Part shown: piece by piece, positions 34,571 through 42,079 of the stretch
Position numbering within the stretch: the first letter of the stretch is position 1
How the letters are laid out: each line of letters opens with the position of its first letter
Origin: Candidatus Saccharimonadota bacterium
GTDB lineage: Bacteria; Patescibacteriota; Saccharimonadia; Saccharimonadales; Saccharimonadaceae
Reading direction: 5' to 3'
DNA length: 42,677 bases
NCBI GenBank assembly: GCA_030530425.1
Contig: JAUMVA010000005.1
Location: 1-42,677 of the forward strand
Notes under the pieces: model-generated
The model's input: the letters and a program-made list of their open reading frames with translations, nothing else
Told to the model about the DNA's origin: nothing
The model's database searches: none
Made by a program: the position numbers and the translations under genes

Positions 34571-35155
34571 ATGAAAAAAATAGCCTCAGTTAAAGATATC
34601 ATTGTCCTGCCCGATCCACGCTTACGACAAAAATCAGAAAGCGTTGACATTATTGATCAAGAGATTCTTGATATTATTAAAAATATGAAGCAAGCAGCGC
34701 TTGATTGGGAAAAAACCCGCCCGCACGAAGTGAGCACAGCTCTAACTGCCGTCCAAATGGGTATTATGAAACGAATCGTCATTGTGAGAGAAGATTTTGG
34801 TGATAAAAAAAATACCAACTTTCAAACTTTAATCAACCCCAAGATTATCAGTACTGGCGGTAAGATTATTAGAGATTTTGAAGGTTGCTTAAGTGTTCCA
34901 GATATTTATGGTAAGGTGGCTCGACCAGATCGCGTAAAAATTAAAGCCAAAAACGAAAAAGGTGAAACTTTTTTTATAAAAGCTCGTGGATTTTTATCTC
35001 GAGTTTTACAGCATGAGTACGACCATACCGAAGGGATTGTTTTTATTGACCGAATTAAAAATACTAACGATTTTTATCGCCTTGATGATGAAGGTGAATT
35101 GCAAAGGATTGATTATGACACAAATGTCAAACCAACTGGTTTTCTTCGGGACTGA
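34571..35155 (+). CDS. def: Peptide deformylase
   Basis: 194 aa. Motif 2 EGCLSVP (104-110) provides the metal-binding Cys, and motif 3 HEYDH (148-152) the two His and the catalytic Glu. Motif 1, normally GxGLAAxQ, reads STALTAVQ (55-62): the Gln is kept but the glycines are not. It removes formyl from nascent Met. It ends in TGA, and fmt starts inside its last codons. Confidence 0.93.
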   Translation: MKKIASVKDIIVLPDPRLRQKSESVDIIDQEILDIIKNMKQAALDWEKTRPHEVSTALTAVQMGIMKRIVIVREDFGDKKNTNFQTLINPKIISTGGKIIRDFEGCLSVPDIYGKVARPDRVKIKAKNEKGETFFIKARGFLSRVLQHEYDHTEGIVFIDRIKNTNDFYRLDDEGELQRIDYDTNVKPTGFLRD

Positions 35156-36002
35156 AGATTTTAGCGCCGCCGTATTAGAACGTCTAATTAACGCCGGCTT
35201 GAAATTTGAAGCTGTTATAACTAAACCAGACAGTAAAAAAGGTCGTGGGCAAAAGTTACAAGCGCCTATAATTAAAACCGTTGCCCAAAAATATGACATT
35301 ACGGTTTTTCAGCCACACAATGTGGCAGAAATGCGACAGGCAATTTCGCAAACTAGTTGTTTAGCTGGAGTATTGGTTAGTTTTGGAAAAATTATTCCTC
35401 AAGATATTATTGATAGTTTTAAGTTCGGAATCATCAATCTACATCCTTCATTATTACCAAAATATCGTGGTCCATCACCAATCGAAACAGCTTTATTGAA
35501 TGGTGACGATATTACAGGTATTACCGTAATATCGCTCAACTCCAAAATGGATGCTGGTCCAATTTATGCGCAAGAAATCATTGAGTTAACACCAAAAACT
35601 ACAGCCAATGATTTATATCAGATAGCCATAAATCATGGCAGTAATTTACTCATTCAGAGCTTACCACGAATTTTATCCAAGAATCTCCAATCGGTTCCGC
35701 AAGAAGAATCACAAGCTAGTTACTGTAATCTATTAACCAAGTCTCAATCGCAACTTAACCCAGAGATAAAAACTGCACAACAATTAGTTAATCAGATCAG
35801 AGCATTTCAACGCTTTCCAAAAAGTCGCATCACTATTTTTAATCAAAATTGCGTTATTGTCGAAGCTACTGCTGATGACAAAATCACCTCACCAATCAGC
35901 TTTGAATGCGTCAACGGTAGTTATTTGAATATCACTCAATTAGTTACACCTAGTGGGAAGATTATGACAGCCAAAGATTTTATAAATGGCCACAAGAGCT
36001 AA
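35115..36002 (+). CDS. fmt: Methionyl-tRNA formyltransferase
   Basis: 295 aa from ATG 35115, chosen because AAAGGA lies 6 bases upstream and the Rossmann start QLVFFGTEDFSA follows. The longer open frame upstream lies within def and is not coding. The catalytic region contains the family motif NLHPSLLPKYRGPSPIETAL with Asn and His, and the formyl-folate loop. The C-terminal OB domain is short. It formylates Met-tRNAi, feeding Def and Map. Overlap with def is 41 bases. Confidence 0.95.
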   Translation: MTQMSNQLVFFGTEDFSAAVLERLINAGLKFEAVITKPDSKKGRGQKLQAPIIKTVAQKYDITVFQPHNVAEMRQAISQTSCLAGVLVSFGKIIPQDIIDSFKFGIINLHPSLLPKYRGPSPIETALLNGDDITGITVISLNSKMDAGPIYAQEIIELTPKTTANDLYQIAINHGSNLLIQSLPRILSKNLQSVPQEESQASYCNLLTKSQSQLNPEIKTAQQLVNQIRAFQRFPKSRITIFNQNCVIVEATADDKITSPISFECVNGSYLNITQLVTPSGKIMTAKDFINGHKS

Positions 36003-36013
36003 CTAACAATCAG

Positions 36014-36427
36014 TTATTTCAGCATTTTATCTTTGTTTTTAATAATTTCTTGACGAATTTGGCTAATTACATTAGCCACCACTTGCCCGTAATCTGGACG
36101 ATTTAATTCCAGCCATTTACTAGCAGCATATTCCGACAATAATCGAGAATCGGTTACATCGTAGCCAGTAATTTTTTGCATATTTTTAAAAACTTCGTCC
36201 GAATGATACATCGGCACAAAAGCCGATAACCAATTAACAATAAAGCTGCTATCTTTATCAGCAATTTTTTTAAACTCGACCACTTGTTCAGGTGTCATAT
36301 CGCGTGACAAAGTATCGCCAACACGCAATTCAATTTCTGAATATAAATATTCGAGAAAAGCTTGTTTTTCTTCCTCTGGCAAACTAGATAGCCCGACTTC
36401 TTCTAAAAACTTATTGTTCAGTTCCAT
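36014..36427 (-). CDS. DUF5663-like protein
   Basis: 137 aa, helical and acidic. It starts MELNNKFLEEVGLSSLPEEE, followed by FLEYLYSEIELRVGDTLSRDM, a pattern I associate with DUF5663, a CPR-enriched family of unknown function. A second block, SSFIVNWLSAFVPMY, has a short hydrophobic patch but no real membrane helix. It is monocistronic, convergent with fmt. TGATATAAT at 36440-36448 lies 12 bases before the ATG, giving a leader of only about 5 bases. Confidence 0.78.
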   Translation of the reverse strand: MELNNKFLEEVGLSSLPEEEKQAFLEYLYSEIELRVGDTLSRDMTPEQVVEFKKIADKDSSFIVNWLSAFVPMYHSDEVFKNMQKITGYDVTDSRLLSEYAASKWLELNRPDYGQVVANVISQIRQEIIKNKDKMLK

Positions 36428-36439
36428 AATACTAATGTT

Positions 36440-36448
36440 ATTATATCA
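36440..36448 (-). promoter_or_regulatory. Extended -10 of the DUF5663-like gene
   Basis: TGATATAAT on the minus strand, 12 bases before the ATG at 36427. No ribosome-binding site between. Confidence 0.6.
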
Positions 36449-36450
36449 CG

Positions 36451-38220
36451 TTATTTTAATTTTCGTGCAATAAATTCCCGTTTAAAGAACTCTAATTTAT
36501 CACCAATTTCTAACTGTACTTTTTTAGCTGATTTAAGAGACAAGCCACACATCTCACCTTCAAACACTTCCTTAGCTTCTTGCTGATTTTTTTCGACAGA
36601 CATCACTTCCATCTCAGCAATTTGTTCCTTATTACGCTTAACACGCACGAGCAAATCTGGTGTTATTTTACCAGCAGTCACTAAACCACCGGCAATTATT
36701 TTATCTTTTGAAGTTCGGAATACTCCTTTAATGGTTAATTTACCAATTTCTTGTTCTTTGATTTCCGGAGACAGCTTTTTTTCTATCTCACTACGAACAT
36801 CATCTAAGAGTTCGTAAATCACTCGATATAAACGAACCTGCACTCCCAAGCGGGCTGCTAAACGTCGAATCGATGCCGATATATTAACATCAAACCCGTA
36901 AATAATCGTTGAATCGCCAGCTGCCATTTTAACATCATTTTCAGTTATATCACCAATACCACTGTTAACGATCTTCATTTGAACTTCATCGCCAGCATCA
37001 ATCAATTTTAAATTATCAACCACTGAAGTTAAACTGCCTTGCACGTCAGCCTTAACCAGCACATTGAATTCTTGTGAGACTGCATTATGATGAATCTTAC
37101 TTAACAGCTCCAAGCTCGTAACATTGCTAGTTGGAATATTCATACTAGCTTCATAGCGTGCTTGGTTAGCTATAGTTCGAGCTTCTTTTTCCGACGCAAC
37201 CTCTTTAAATAACTCACCAAATTCTGGCAAAGTTTTAAAACCAGTTACTGTTACCGGTGTTGATGGACCGACTTTGTCAACCATCTTACCAGAAAAATCA
37301 GCTATAGTACGTATTTTGCCGTAGCTACCACCAGCCACCAATACATCACCTACTTTTAACTCACCATGTTGAACCAGTAGACCCACCATTGCGCCTTTGC
37401 CATGTTGCATGCGAGCCTCAATTACCAAACCTTCCGATAGATAATCATAATCGGCCTTAAATTCTTCAATATCAGCAATTAACAGAATCGACTCTAGTAA
37501 CTTGTCAATTCCTTCCCCAGTCTTACCTGATACTGGAACAAAAATCGTATCACCGCCCCATTCTTCGGGATTAAGTCGATACTCACTAGCTAACTGGGTT
37601 TTGACCATCTCGATGTTAGCATCTGGTTTATCGATTTTAGTAATCGCAACAATAATTTTTGCATTAGCAGACTCAGCAAACTTAATCGCTTCAACAGTCT
37701 GAGGCTTTACGCCATCATCAGCCGCCACTACGATTACCACAATATCAGTTAATAGAGCACCGTGTTGACGAATTGAAGCAAATGCCTCATGACCAGGTGT
37801 ATCAAGCAAAGTAATCTTTCGACCATCATATTCTGTCTGATAAGCTGAAATATGCTGAGTAATACCACCATCTTCACTCTCGACAGTTTTCATACTTAAA
37901 ATCTTATCAAGCAATGTAGTTTTACCATGATCAACATGCCCCATGGCAGCTACCACCGGCGGTCGGATGAGCCCTTTATCGGACGTTTGGTGGCGTTCTG
38001 TAAGTTTATGAGCCTGATCAACTTGTTCTAATTTAACTTTTAGACCTAGCTCATCAATAATAATTGATACCGTATCGTAATCGAGTTTTTGATTGATAGT
38101 CGCCACAATACCATTTTTGAACAACTCTTGAATCAGGCTAGCTACAGACAGATTTAGATTATCAGCAAGTTCATTAACGGTGATTGATCCGCTCATTTTT
38201 ATTATTTTTTCTTGCTCCAT
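36451..38220 (-). CDS. infB: Translation initiation factor IF-2
   Basis: 589 aa, a short IF-2 (E. coli 890 aa) that keeps a single IF2_N subdomain (about 8-60, SITVNELADNLNLSVASLIQ). G-domain: G1 GHVDHGKT (94-101), G3 DTPGHEAF (140-147) and G4 TKID (194-197), where most IF-2 have NKMD. Domains II to IV follow and end normally. It brings fMet-tRNA to the 30S subunit. A strong GAGGAG precedes the start; it is 49 bases after rpsA and probably co-transcribed with it. Confidence 0.96.
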   Translation of the reverse strand: MEQEKIIKMSGSITVNELADNLNLSVASLIQELFKNGIVATINQKLDYDTVSIIIDELGLKVKLEQVDQAHKLTERHQTSDKGLIRPPVVAAMGHVDHGKTTLLDKILSMKTVESEDGGITQHISAYQTEYDGRKITLLDTPGHEAFASIRQHGALLTDIVVIVVAADDGVKPQTVEAIKFAESANAKIIVAITKIDKPDANIEMVKTQLASEYRLNPEEWGGDTIFVPVSGKTGEGIDKLLESILLIADIEEFKADYDYLSEGLVIEARMQHGKGAMVGLLVQHGELKVGDVLVAGGSYGKIRTIADFSGKMVDKVGPSTPVTVTGFKTLPEFGELFKEVASEKEARTIANQARYEASMNIPTSNVTSLELLSKIHHNAVSQEFNVLVKADVQGSLTSVVDNLKLIDAGDEVQMKIVNSGIGDITENDVKMAAGDSTIIYGFDVNISASIRRLAARLGVQVRLYRVIYELLDDVRSEIEKKLSPEIKEQEIGKLTIKGVFRTSKDKIIAGGLVTAGKITPDLLVRVKRNKEQIAEMEVMSVEKNQQEAKEVFEGEMCGLSLKSAKKVQLEIGDKLEFFKREFIARKLK

Positions 38221-38269
38221 CTTTTCTCCTCTCGGTAACTAGCCCTCACACTAGTTGTTTTGTTTTAAA

Positions 38270-39331
38270 TTACTTTACTAAACACAGTGAAATCTTACGA
38301 TTTTCTTTATCAATATCCAAGATGCGGAATTGTTTCTGTTCGTTTAGTTTAAAAATGTTTTCTGGATTAATGTTTTCACCCTTGCCAAGTTCTGAAACAT
38401 GAACTAGTGCTTCAACGGCTGGACTTAATTGGACGAATGCACCAAACGGAGTAATACGAGTAACAACACCGTCAACTTTGTCGCCTTTTTTAAATTTTTC
38501 AATCTCGCTCATCCAAGGATCTTCAGTGAGTTGTTTGATACTGAGATTTAAGCGATCTTTGTCAATGTCAATGATCTTAGCCTCGATTGTATCACCAACC
38601 TTGACGTAGTCATTTGGATCAATCACACGTTCCCAACTAATTTCTGAGATATGAACTAGACCTTCGATACCATCAACAGTTACAAACACACCGAAATCAA
38701 CCACACCAGTTACTTGACCTTTGACTTTATCACCAATGCTCATCTTTTCAAAAGTTTCGGCCAAACTATCTTTCACAGCCTCTTTTTCGCTAAAGATTAA
38801 TTTATTAGTCTTCCGATCAACATCGATAATACGAGCTTTGATCTTTTTACCAATTAAAGCATTTAAACGTGCTAAAATTTCATCTTTATCACTTGAAGCG
38901 ACTCGTGGATAATGTTCAGCTGATAATTGACTAACTGGCATAAAACCACGCACGCCTTCGAAATTAACCAGCAAACCACCACGATTAGCATCAGCTGGTT
39001 CAACTTCAATAACTTCTTCATTTTCCATAATCTTGGTGACTTCTTCCCAACCACGATCCTTGACAGCCTTACGTAATGATAATAATACACGACCATCTTC
39101 CATTTCTTCTTCTAGCACGCTAGCGCTAACCTCGTCACCAACTTCTAATTTGCGACCTGCATCAATTTCTCGACGATAAACCACACCAGTTCCACCAGCG
39201 CCTAGGTCAATAATTACTTCATGTTTTTTAACTGACACTACTTTACCAGTAGCCACGTCATCGCGTGAAAGCGGTTTTACTTTGTCATTTTGAGCCAACA
39301 GCTCGTCCATTGTTAATCTGGCTTTTGCCAT
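38270..39331 (-). CDS. rpsA: 30S ribosomal protein S1 (four S1 repeats)
   Basis: 353 aa. Four S1 RNA-binding repeats: about 24-95 (GKVVSVKKHEVIIDLG), 110-185 (weaker), 195-265 (GQVTGVVDFGVFVTVDGIEG) and 280-353 (GVVTRITPFGAFVQLSP), against six in E. coli. The last two, the best conserved, match the mRNA-binding repeats. The start has no adjacent Shine-Dalgarno; AAAGGAG lies 47 bases upstream across a 13-bp hairpin. S1 helps bind structured or leader-poor mRNAs, relevant in a genome with many leaderless transcripts. Confidence 0.93.
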   Translation of the reverse strand: MAKARLTMDELLAQNDKVKPLSRDDVATGKVVSVKKHEVIIDLGAGGTGVVYRREIDAGRKLEVGDEVSASVLEEEMEDGRVLLSLRKAVKDRGWEEVTKIMENEEVIEVEPADANRGGLLVNFEGVRGFMPVSQLSAEHYPRVASSDKDEILARLNALIGKKIKARIIDVDRKTNKLIFSEKEAVKDSLAETFEKMSIGDKVKGQVTGVVDFGVFVTVDGIEGLVHISEISWERVIDPNDYVKVGDTIEAKIIDIDKDRLNLSIKQLTEDPWMSEIEKFKKGDKVDGVVTRITPFGAFVQLSPAVEALVHVSELGKGENINPENIFKLNEQKQFRILDIDKENRKISLCLVK

Positions 39332-39342
39332 AATAAGTCTTT

Positions 39343-39372
39343 ACAACAAGTCACTAAACAGCGACTTATTGT
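39343..39372 (-). other. rpsA leader hairpin between ribosome-binding site and start codon
   Basis: A 13-bp stem (39343-39355 with 39360-39372), loop AAAC on the plus strand, with two G-U pairs in the RNA. AAAGGAG (39384-39378) precedes it and ATG (39331) follows, leaving 16 unpaired bases between the two once the stem is formed. A second imperfect stem lies upstream (39415-39437). Confidence 0.65.
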
Positions 39373-39475
39373 TATAACTCCTTTCTTAATTAATATTTTC
39401 TACAGAAGTGCATCTTAAGTTGTGAGTTACGACTTAAAAACCAACTTTAAATAACACCCAAATAGATTATTCTAT

Positions 39476-39504
39476 ATTTTAACCTGAAATTATTTTTTTT
39501 GCAA
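39476..39504 (-). promoter_or_regulatory. rpsA promoter
   Basis: TTGCAA (39504-39499), 17-base spacer, TAAAAT (39481-39476) on the minus strand. The leader is about 135 bases, the longest predicted in this window. Confidence 0.65.
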
Positions 39505-39520
39505 GCGTAATCAAATAGGC

Positions 39521-39967
39521 CTAGCGTTTTGATTGGGTGAATATTAAAGCCGCATAGATTAGAGCCGCTATCGCAATCAATTGGCTAATTATATCGTCTG
39601 AACCAGTCTTAGATAAAGCTTCTGGTGCTACTACTGGTAACTGTTCTTTTTGAGGCTGCGTCGATTGAGCATCTTGTTTAGTTTGGTCAGGTTGTACAGC
39701 TTCAGTTTCAGTTTTAACTTCAACTTCAGCTTTTTTATTATCATTTTTAGCCACTGCCTCTTCTTTTTTATCAGTAGTTTCTTTTTTTCCAGTCTCCTCA
39801 ACTGCTACTTTTTGGATCTCAGTCTGTGAGATATTTTGATCGCTATGGTTATTAATTAAATTTTTAATTAGATAAATACCACCACCAGTAACAACCAAGA
39901 AAGTTGCTAAACCAATCACGAAATATTTAAATGACGGATCCTTTAGTACCTGTTTAAAATTAGTCAT
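39521..39967 (-). CDS. Small membrane-anchored protein with a sorting-signal-like end
   Basis: 148 aa. An N-terminal helix (about 15-35, YFVIGLATFLVVTGGGIYLI) is followed by a Lys/Glu/Gln/Thr-rich linker of about 75 residues. The end resembles a sortase signal: LSKTG, a hydrophobic helix and the basic tail QSKR. LSKTG departs from LPxTG at the Pro, so sorting is uncertain; a protein anchored at both ends would be the alternative. Not assigned to a family. AAAGGAG precedes the start. Confidence 0.72.
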   Translation of the reverse strand: MTNFKQVLKDPSFKYFVIGLATFLVVTGGGIYLIKNLINNHSDQNISQTEIQKVAVEETGKKETTDKKEEAVAKNDNKKAEVEVKTETEAVQPDQTKQDAQSTQPQKEQLPVVAPEALSKTGSDDIISQLIAIAALIYAALIFTQSKR

Positions 39968-40000
39968 AAATTATTTTCTCCTTTAACTCTAAGATATCTT

Positions 40001-40006
40001 ATTATA
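40001..40006 (-). promoter_or_regulatory. -10 of the 148-aa gene
   Basis: TATAAT on the minus strand with TGG in the extended position. TTTACT lies about 17 bases upstream. The leader is about 27 bases and contains AAAGGAG. Confidence 0.65.
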
Positions 40007-40094
40007 CCATAAAATAACAATAAAGTAAATACTTATATAGCGATAGATATTATTACGCACACTAAAGAAAATATTTTTATGCTTTATATTGTAG

Positions 40095-40100
40095 TATAAT
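40095..40100 (+). promoter_or_regulatory. -10 of the ROK gene, leaderless
   Basis: TATAAT, then 6 bases, then ATG at 40107. No Shine-Dalgarno. Confidence 0.65.
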
Positions 40101-40106
40101 AAAAAT

Positions 40107-40931
40107 ATGATTATAGCCATCGATATCGGAAGTCAAGCATTATTTATCGCTCATATCAATAAAAACGGTCAGATTACTCATCAAGCTGGTTTTGACACCC
40201 CACCGCTTGCTCAAGATTGTTTAGATTTAATCAAAGCTACTATCGCTAGCGATTTTTCACATCAAGCCTTTGAGGCAATTGTTGTTGGAATTTCTGGATC
40301 AGTGATTGATAACATTATTCAATGGGGCAGCAATCTCGGTGATGATTGGATTAATTTTGACTTCAAAACAGCTCTTGAAAATGAGTTTCAAAAACCAACT
40401 TTAATCGAAAACGATGCAAATCTTGGCGGTTTAGCTGAAGCTCATCAATTTGCTCAGATTCCACAATCATTAGTTTATTTAAATATCGGTGCTGGAATCG
40501 GCTCAAGCGTCATCGCTGACGGTAAGCTAGTGCCCGCCCTGCTTAATTCAGAAGCAGGTATGACAATGCTTGAATATGACGGCGTAACTCGCAAATGGGA
40601 AGATTTTGCCTCCGGACGAGCTATTTATTTAGCCTATAACCAATTAGCAAAAGATATAAAATCACCTGACATTTGGGACGCCATTGCTGATCGGATTTCT
40701 CGCGGTTTGTTAACTCTGATACCAGTCATTCAACCAAATGTGGTCGTTATCGGTGGTGTTATGGGAAACTATTTTACTAAATACAGTGAACACTTAATTG
40801 CGTTAATTGATGAAAAGTTACCACCAGAGCTCAATCGCCCTCGCGTTATAGCCGCCAAAAACCCAGATTCATCAGTTATTAATGGCTGCTATTACCTCTA
40901 TAAATATTATGCAAGCCAAACAAATAATTAA
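40107..40931 (+). CDS. ROK-family sugar kinase-like protein lacking the zinc motif
   Basis: 274 aa. ASKHA fold with the phosphate-1 region IAIDIGSQALFIA, the catalytic-Asp motif ENDANLGGLAEA, the IGAGIGSSVIADG loop and the adenosine motif VVIGGVMGN. ROK kinases and repressors normally have a GHM motif and CxCGxxGC that hold a zinc. Here that stretch reads EAGMTMLEYDGVTRKWEDF, without the His and all four Cys. It may be a kinase of the zinc-free type or have lost activity. There is no DNA-binding domain. It is translationally linked to the next gene. Confidence 0.83.
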   Translation: MIIAIDIGSQALFIAHINKNGQITHQAGFDTPPLAQDCLDLIKATIASDFSHQAFEAIVVGISGSVIDNIIQWGSNLGDDWINFDFKTALENEFQKPTLIENDANLGGLAEAHQFAQIPQSLVYLNIGAGIGSSVIADGKLVPALLNSEAGMTMLEYDGVTRKWEDFASGRAIYLAYNQLAKDIKSPDIWDAIADRISRGLLTLIPVIQPNVVVIGGVMGNYFTKYSEHLIALIDEKLPPELNRPRVIAAKNPDSSVINGCYYLYKYYASQTNN

Positions 40932-41358
40932 TCAGCTCAGAAATGACTATCCACGATTTGTTTTTCTAGCTGGTGAAAACTTTTTGTTTCACTCTAGCGA
41001 ACAACAAATTTTTTACATTCCCGATGGTGAAGCTATTTTCTTAATTCACGAATTAGCCCATGCCCTATTGCAGCATCATGATTATAAATTCGACATTGAA
41101 CTATTAAAAATTGAGTCTGAAGCCTGGGATTTAACTAAAGAATTAGCTAATAAATATAAATTAGATATTACAGAAAATGAAATTAATGATGCTATTGATA
41201 GTTATCGAGAATGGCTAGATACTCGTAGTCGCTGCCCAAAATGTAATTCCATTGGTTTTCAAAAAAAGACCGGTGTTTATTGCTGTCTTGAATGTCAATC
41301 TGAATGGCGTCCCAATTCCGCCAAGCAGAACTTCCTCCGTCGAAAACTTATCAAATAA
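40909..41358 (+). CDS. HExxH metallopeptidase-like protein with C-terminal zinc ribbon
   Basis: 149 aa from ATG 40909; an ATG 9 codons earlier (40882) is possible. The start overlaps the ROK gene by 23 bases. HELAH (in LIHELAHALLQHHD) lies at about 50, the zincin motif seen in ImmA/IrrE-type peptidases, and a helical region follows. Near the end two knuckles CPKC and CLEC form a zinc ribbon (about 106-127). I know no characterised protein of this exact combination. No Shine-Dalgarno is seen. The gene ends in a perfect 20-bp terminator. Confidence 0.8.
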   Translation: MQAKQIINQLRNDYPRFVFLAGENFLFHSSEQQIFYIPDGEAIFLIHELAHALLQHHDYKFDIELLKIESEAWDLTKELANKYKLDITENEINDAIDSYREWLDTRSRCPKCNSIGFQKKTGVYCCLECQSEWRPNSAKQNFLRRKLIK

Positions 41359-41395
41359 AATAACCTCTATAATGCGAGGTTATTTTATTTGATAA
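41348..41395. terminator. Bidirectional terminator, perfect 20-bp stem
   Basis: 41348-41367 and 41376-41395 are perfectly complementary with an 8-base loop. It separates the convergent metallopeptidase-like and KGG genes, and the former's stop codon lies in the stem. Confidence 0.85.
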
Positions 41396-41400
41396 ACAAA

Positions 41401-41604
41401 TTAAGCATTCTTTTTTGCTGGTCCACGACGTGAAATACGTCCACCTTTAGCACCAGCAATGCGAGCTAATTCTGGGTTAGCAGCAAATCCACCAGTTGTG
41501 CCTTTTTTACCACCTTTAGCACCAATCTTTGCATAAAAGTCTTTACCATAACGTTCTTTGTTAGCAAGAGCTGCTTTTTTGCCACCTTCTTTAGTTCCGG
41601 CCAT
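41401..41604 (-). CDS. KGG-repeat stress-type protein
   Basis: 67 aa, very basic and Gly/Ala/Lys-rich. It has KGG motifs in GAKGGKKGTTGG and AGAKGGRISRRG, and a leading EGGKKAALANKERYG, the pattern of the GsiB/Con-10 type stress proteins (KGG, PF10685) common in Saccharibacteria. Such proteins are probably disordered and have been linked to desiccation or starvation. AAAGGA precedes the start. It is driven by the best promoter in the window. Confidence 0.9.
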   Translation of the reverse strand: MAGTKEGGKKAALANKERYGKDFYAKIGAKGGKKGTTGGFAANPELARIAGAKGGRISRRGPAKKNA

Positions 41605-41668
41605 AATAATTTAATTCCTTTCTCTATATTTTTCCCACACATCTCTCTCGTGATATGTTAATGCTTTT

Positions 41669-41697
41669 ATTATATCACAGCTTTAGCTTTTTGTCAA
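41669..41697 (-). promoter_or_regulatory. Consensus promoter of the KGG gene
   Basis: Perfect TTGACA (41697-41692), 17-base spacer and perfect TATAAT (41674-41669) with TGA before it. The leader is about 58 bases. Confidence 0.85.
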
Positions 41698-41818
41698 TAT
41701 TTACACAAGCTTTTTTTATGTTCTAAAAGGTATTGCATTTATGCCGTTTATGATATATACTTAAGTTACCCTGTTTTTTGAATATTATCAATAAGACAGA
41801 AAATACTACAACGCTCAA

Positions 41819-41852
41819 AAAACAACCCAGCTTCTGCGAGATGGGTTGTTTT
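41819..41852 (-). terminator. Terminator of the 68-aa gene
   Basis: AAAACAACCCA (41819-41829) pairs with TGGGTTGTTTT (41842-41852), with a run of T after it on the minus strand, 15 bases past the stop of the 68-aa gene. Confidence 0.8.
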
Positions 41853-41866
41853 AAAACAGATAATCT

Positions 41867-42073
41867 TTAGTAAGCAATATAAGGATAGTTAGATTTTTCG
41901 GCTCGGTCACATCTTTCTTTTTCGTATTGAGAAAGTGGTGGTTGACAATCAATATACTCACCATTAAACTCATTACTATGGCGTGTTAGGATATGATAGA
42001 TTGCCGCTAATATAACTATCACGATAATAATTAATAAAATTATAAATAATTGTTTCTTGTTTTTTAAGTTCAT
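41867..42073 (-). CDS. Small single-pass membrane protein
   Basis: 68 aa. A hydrophobic helix at about 9-29 (LFIILLIIIVIVILAAIY) is followed by a short polar tail with two Cys (DCQPPLS and RCDRA) that could form a disulfide outside the cell. No family is recognised. The start lies 6 bases after TATAAT with no Shine-Dalgarno. It has its own promoter and terminator and lies between the rRNA operon and the KGG gene. Confidence 0.7.
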   Translation of the reverse strand: MNLKNKKQLFIILLIIIVIVILAAIYHILTRHSNEFNGEYIDCQPPLSQYEKERCDRAEKSNYPYIAY

Positions 42074-42079
42074 GTTTAT

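Noticed and set aside
34986-35114. Upstream extension of fmt
   Set aside because: It lies in def out of frame and gives no family similarity; ATG 35115 has a good Shine-Dalgarno.
34571-35155. Recoding of UGA as in Gracilibacteria or Absconditabacteria
   Set aside because: UGA ends def and the thioredoxin-like gene, and no gene of known family needs an internal UGA to reach full length.
38237-38256. Hairpin AACTAG/CTAGTT between rpsA and infB as a terminator
   Set aside because: The stem is only 6 bp, AT-rich and not followed by a T run; the genes are probably co-transcribed.
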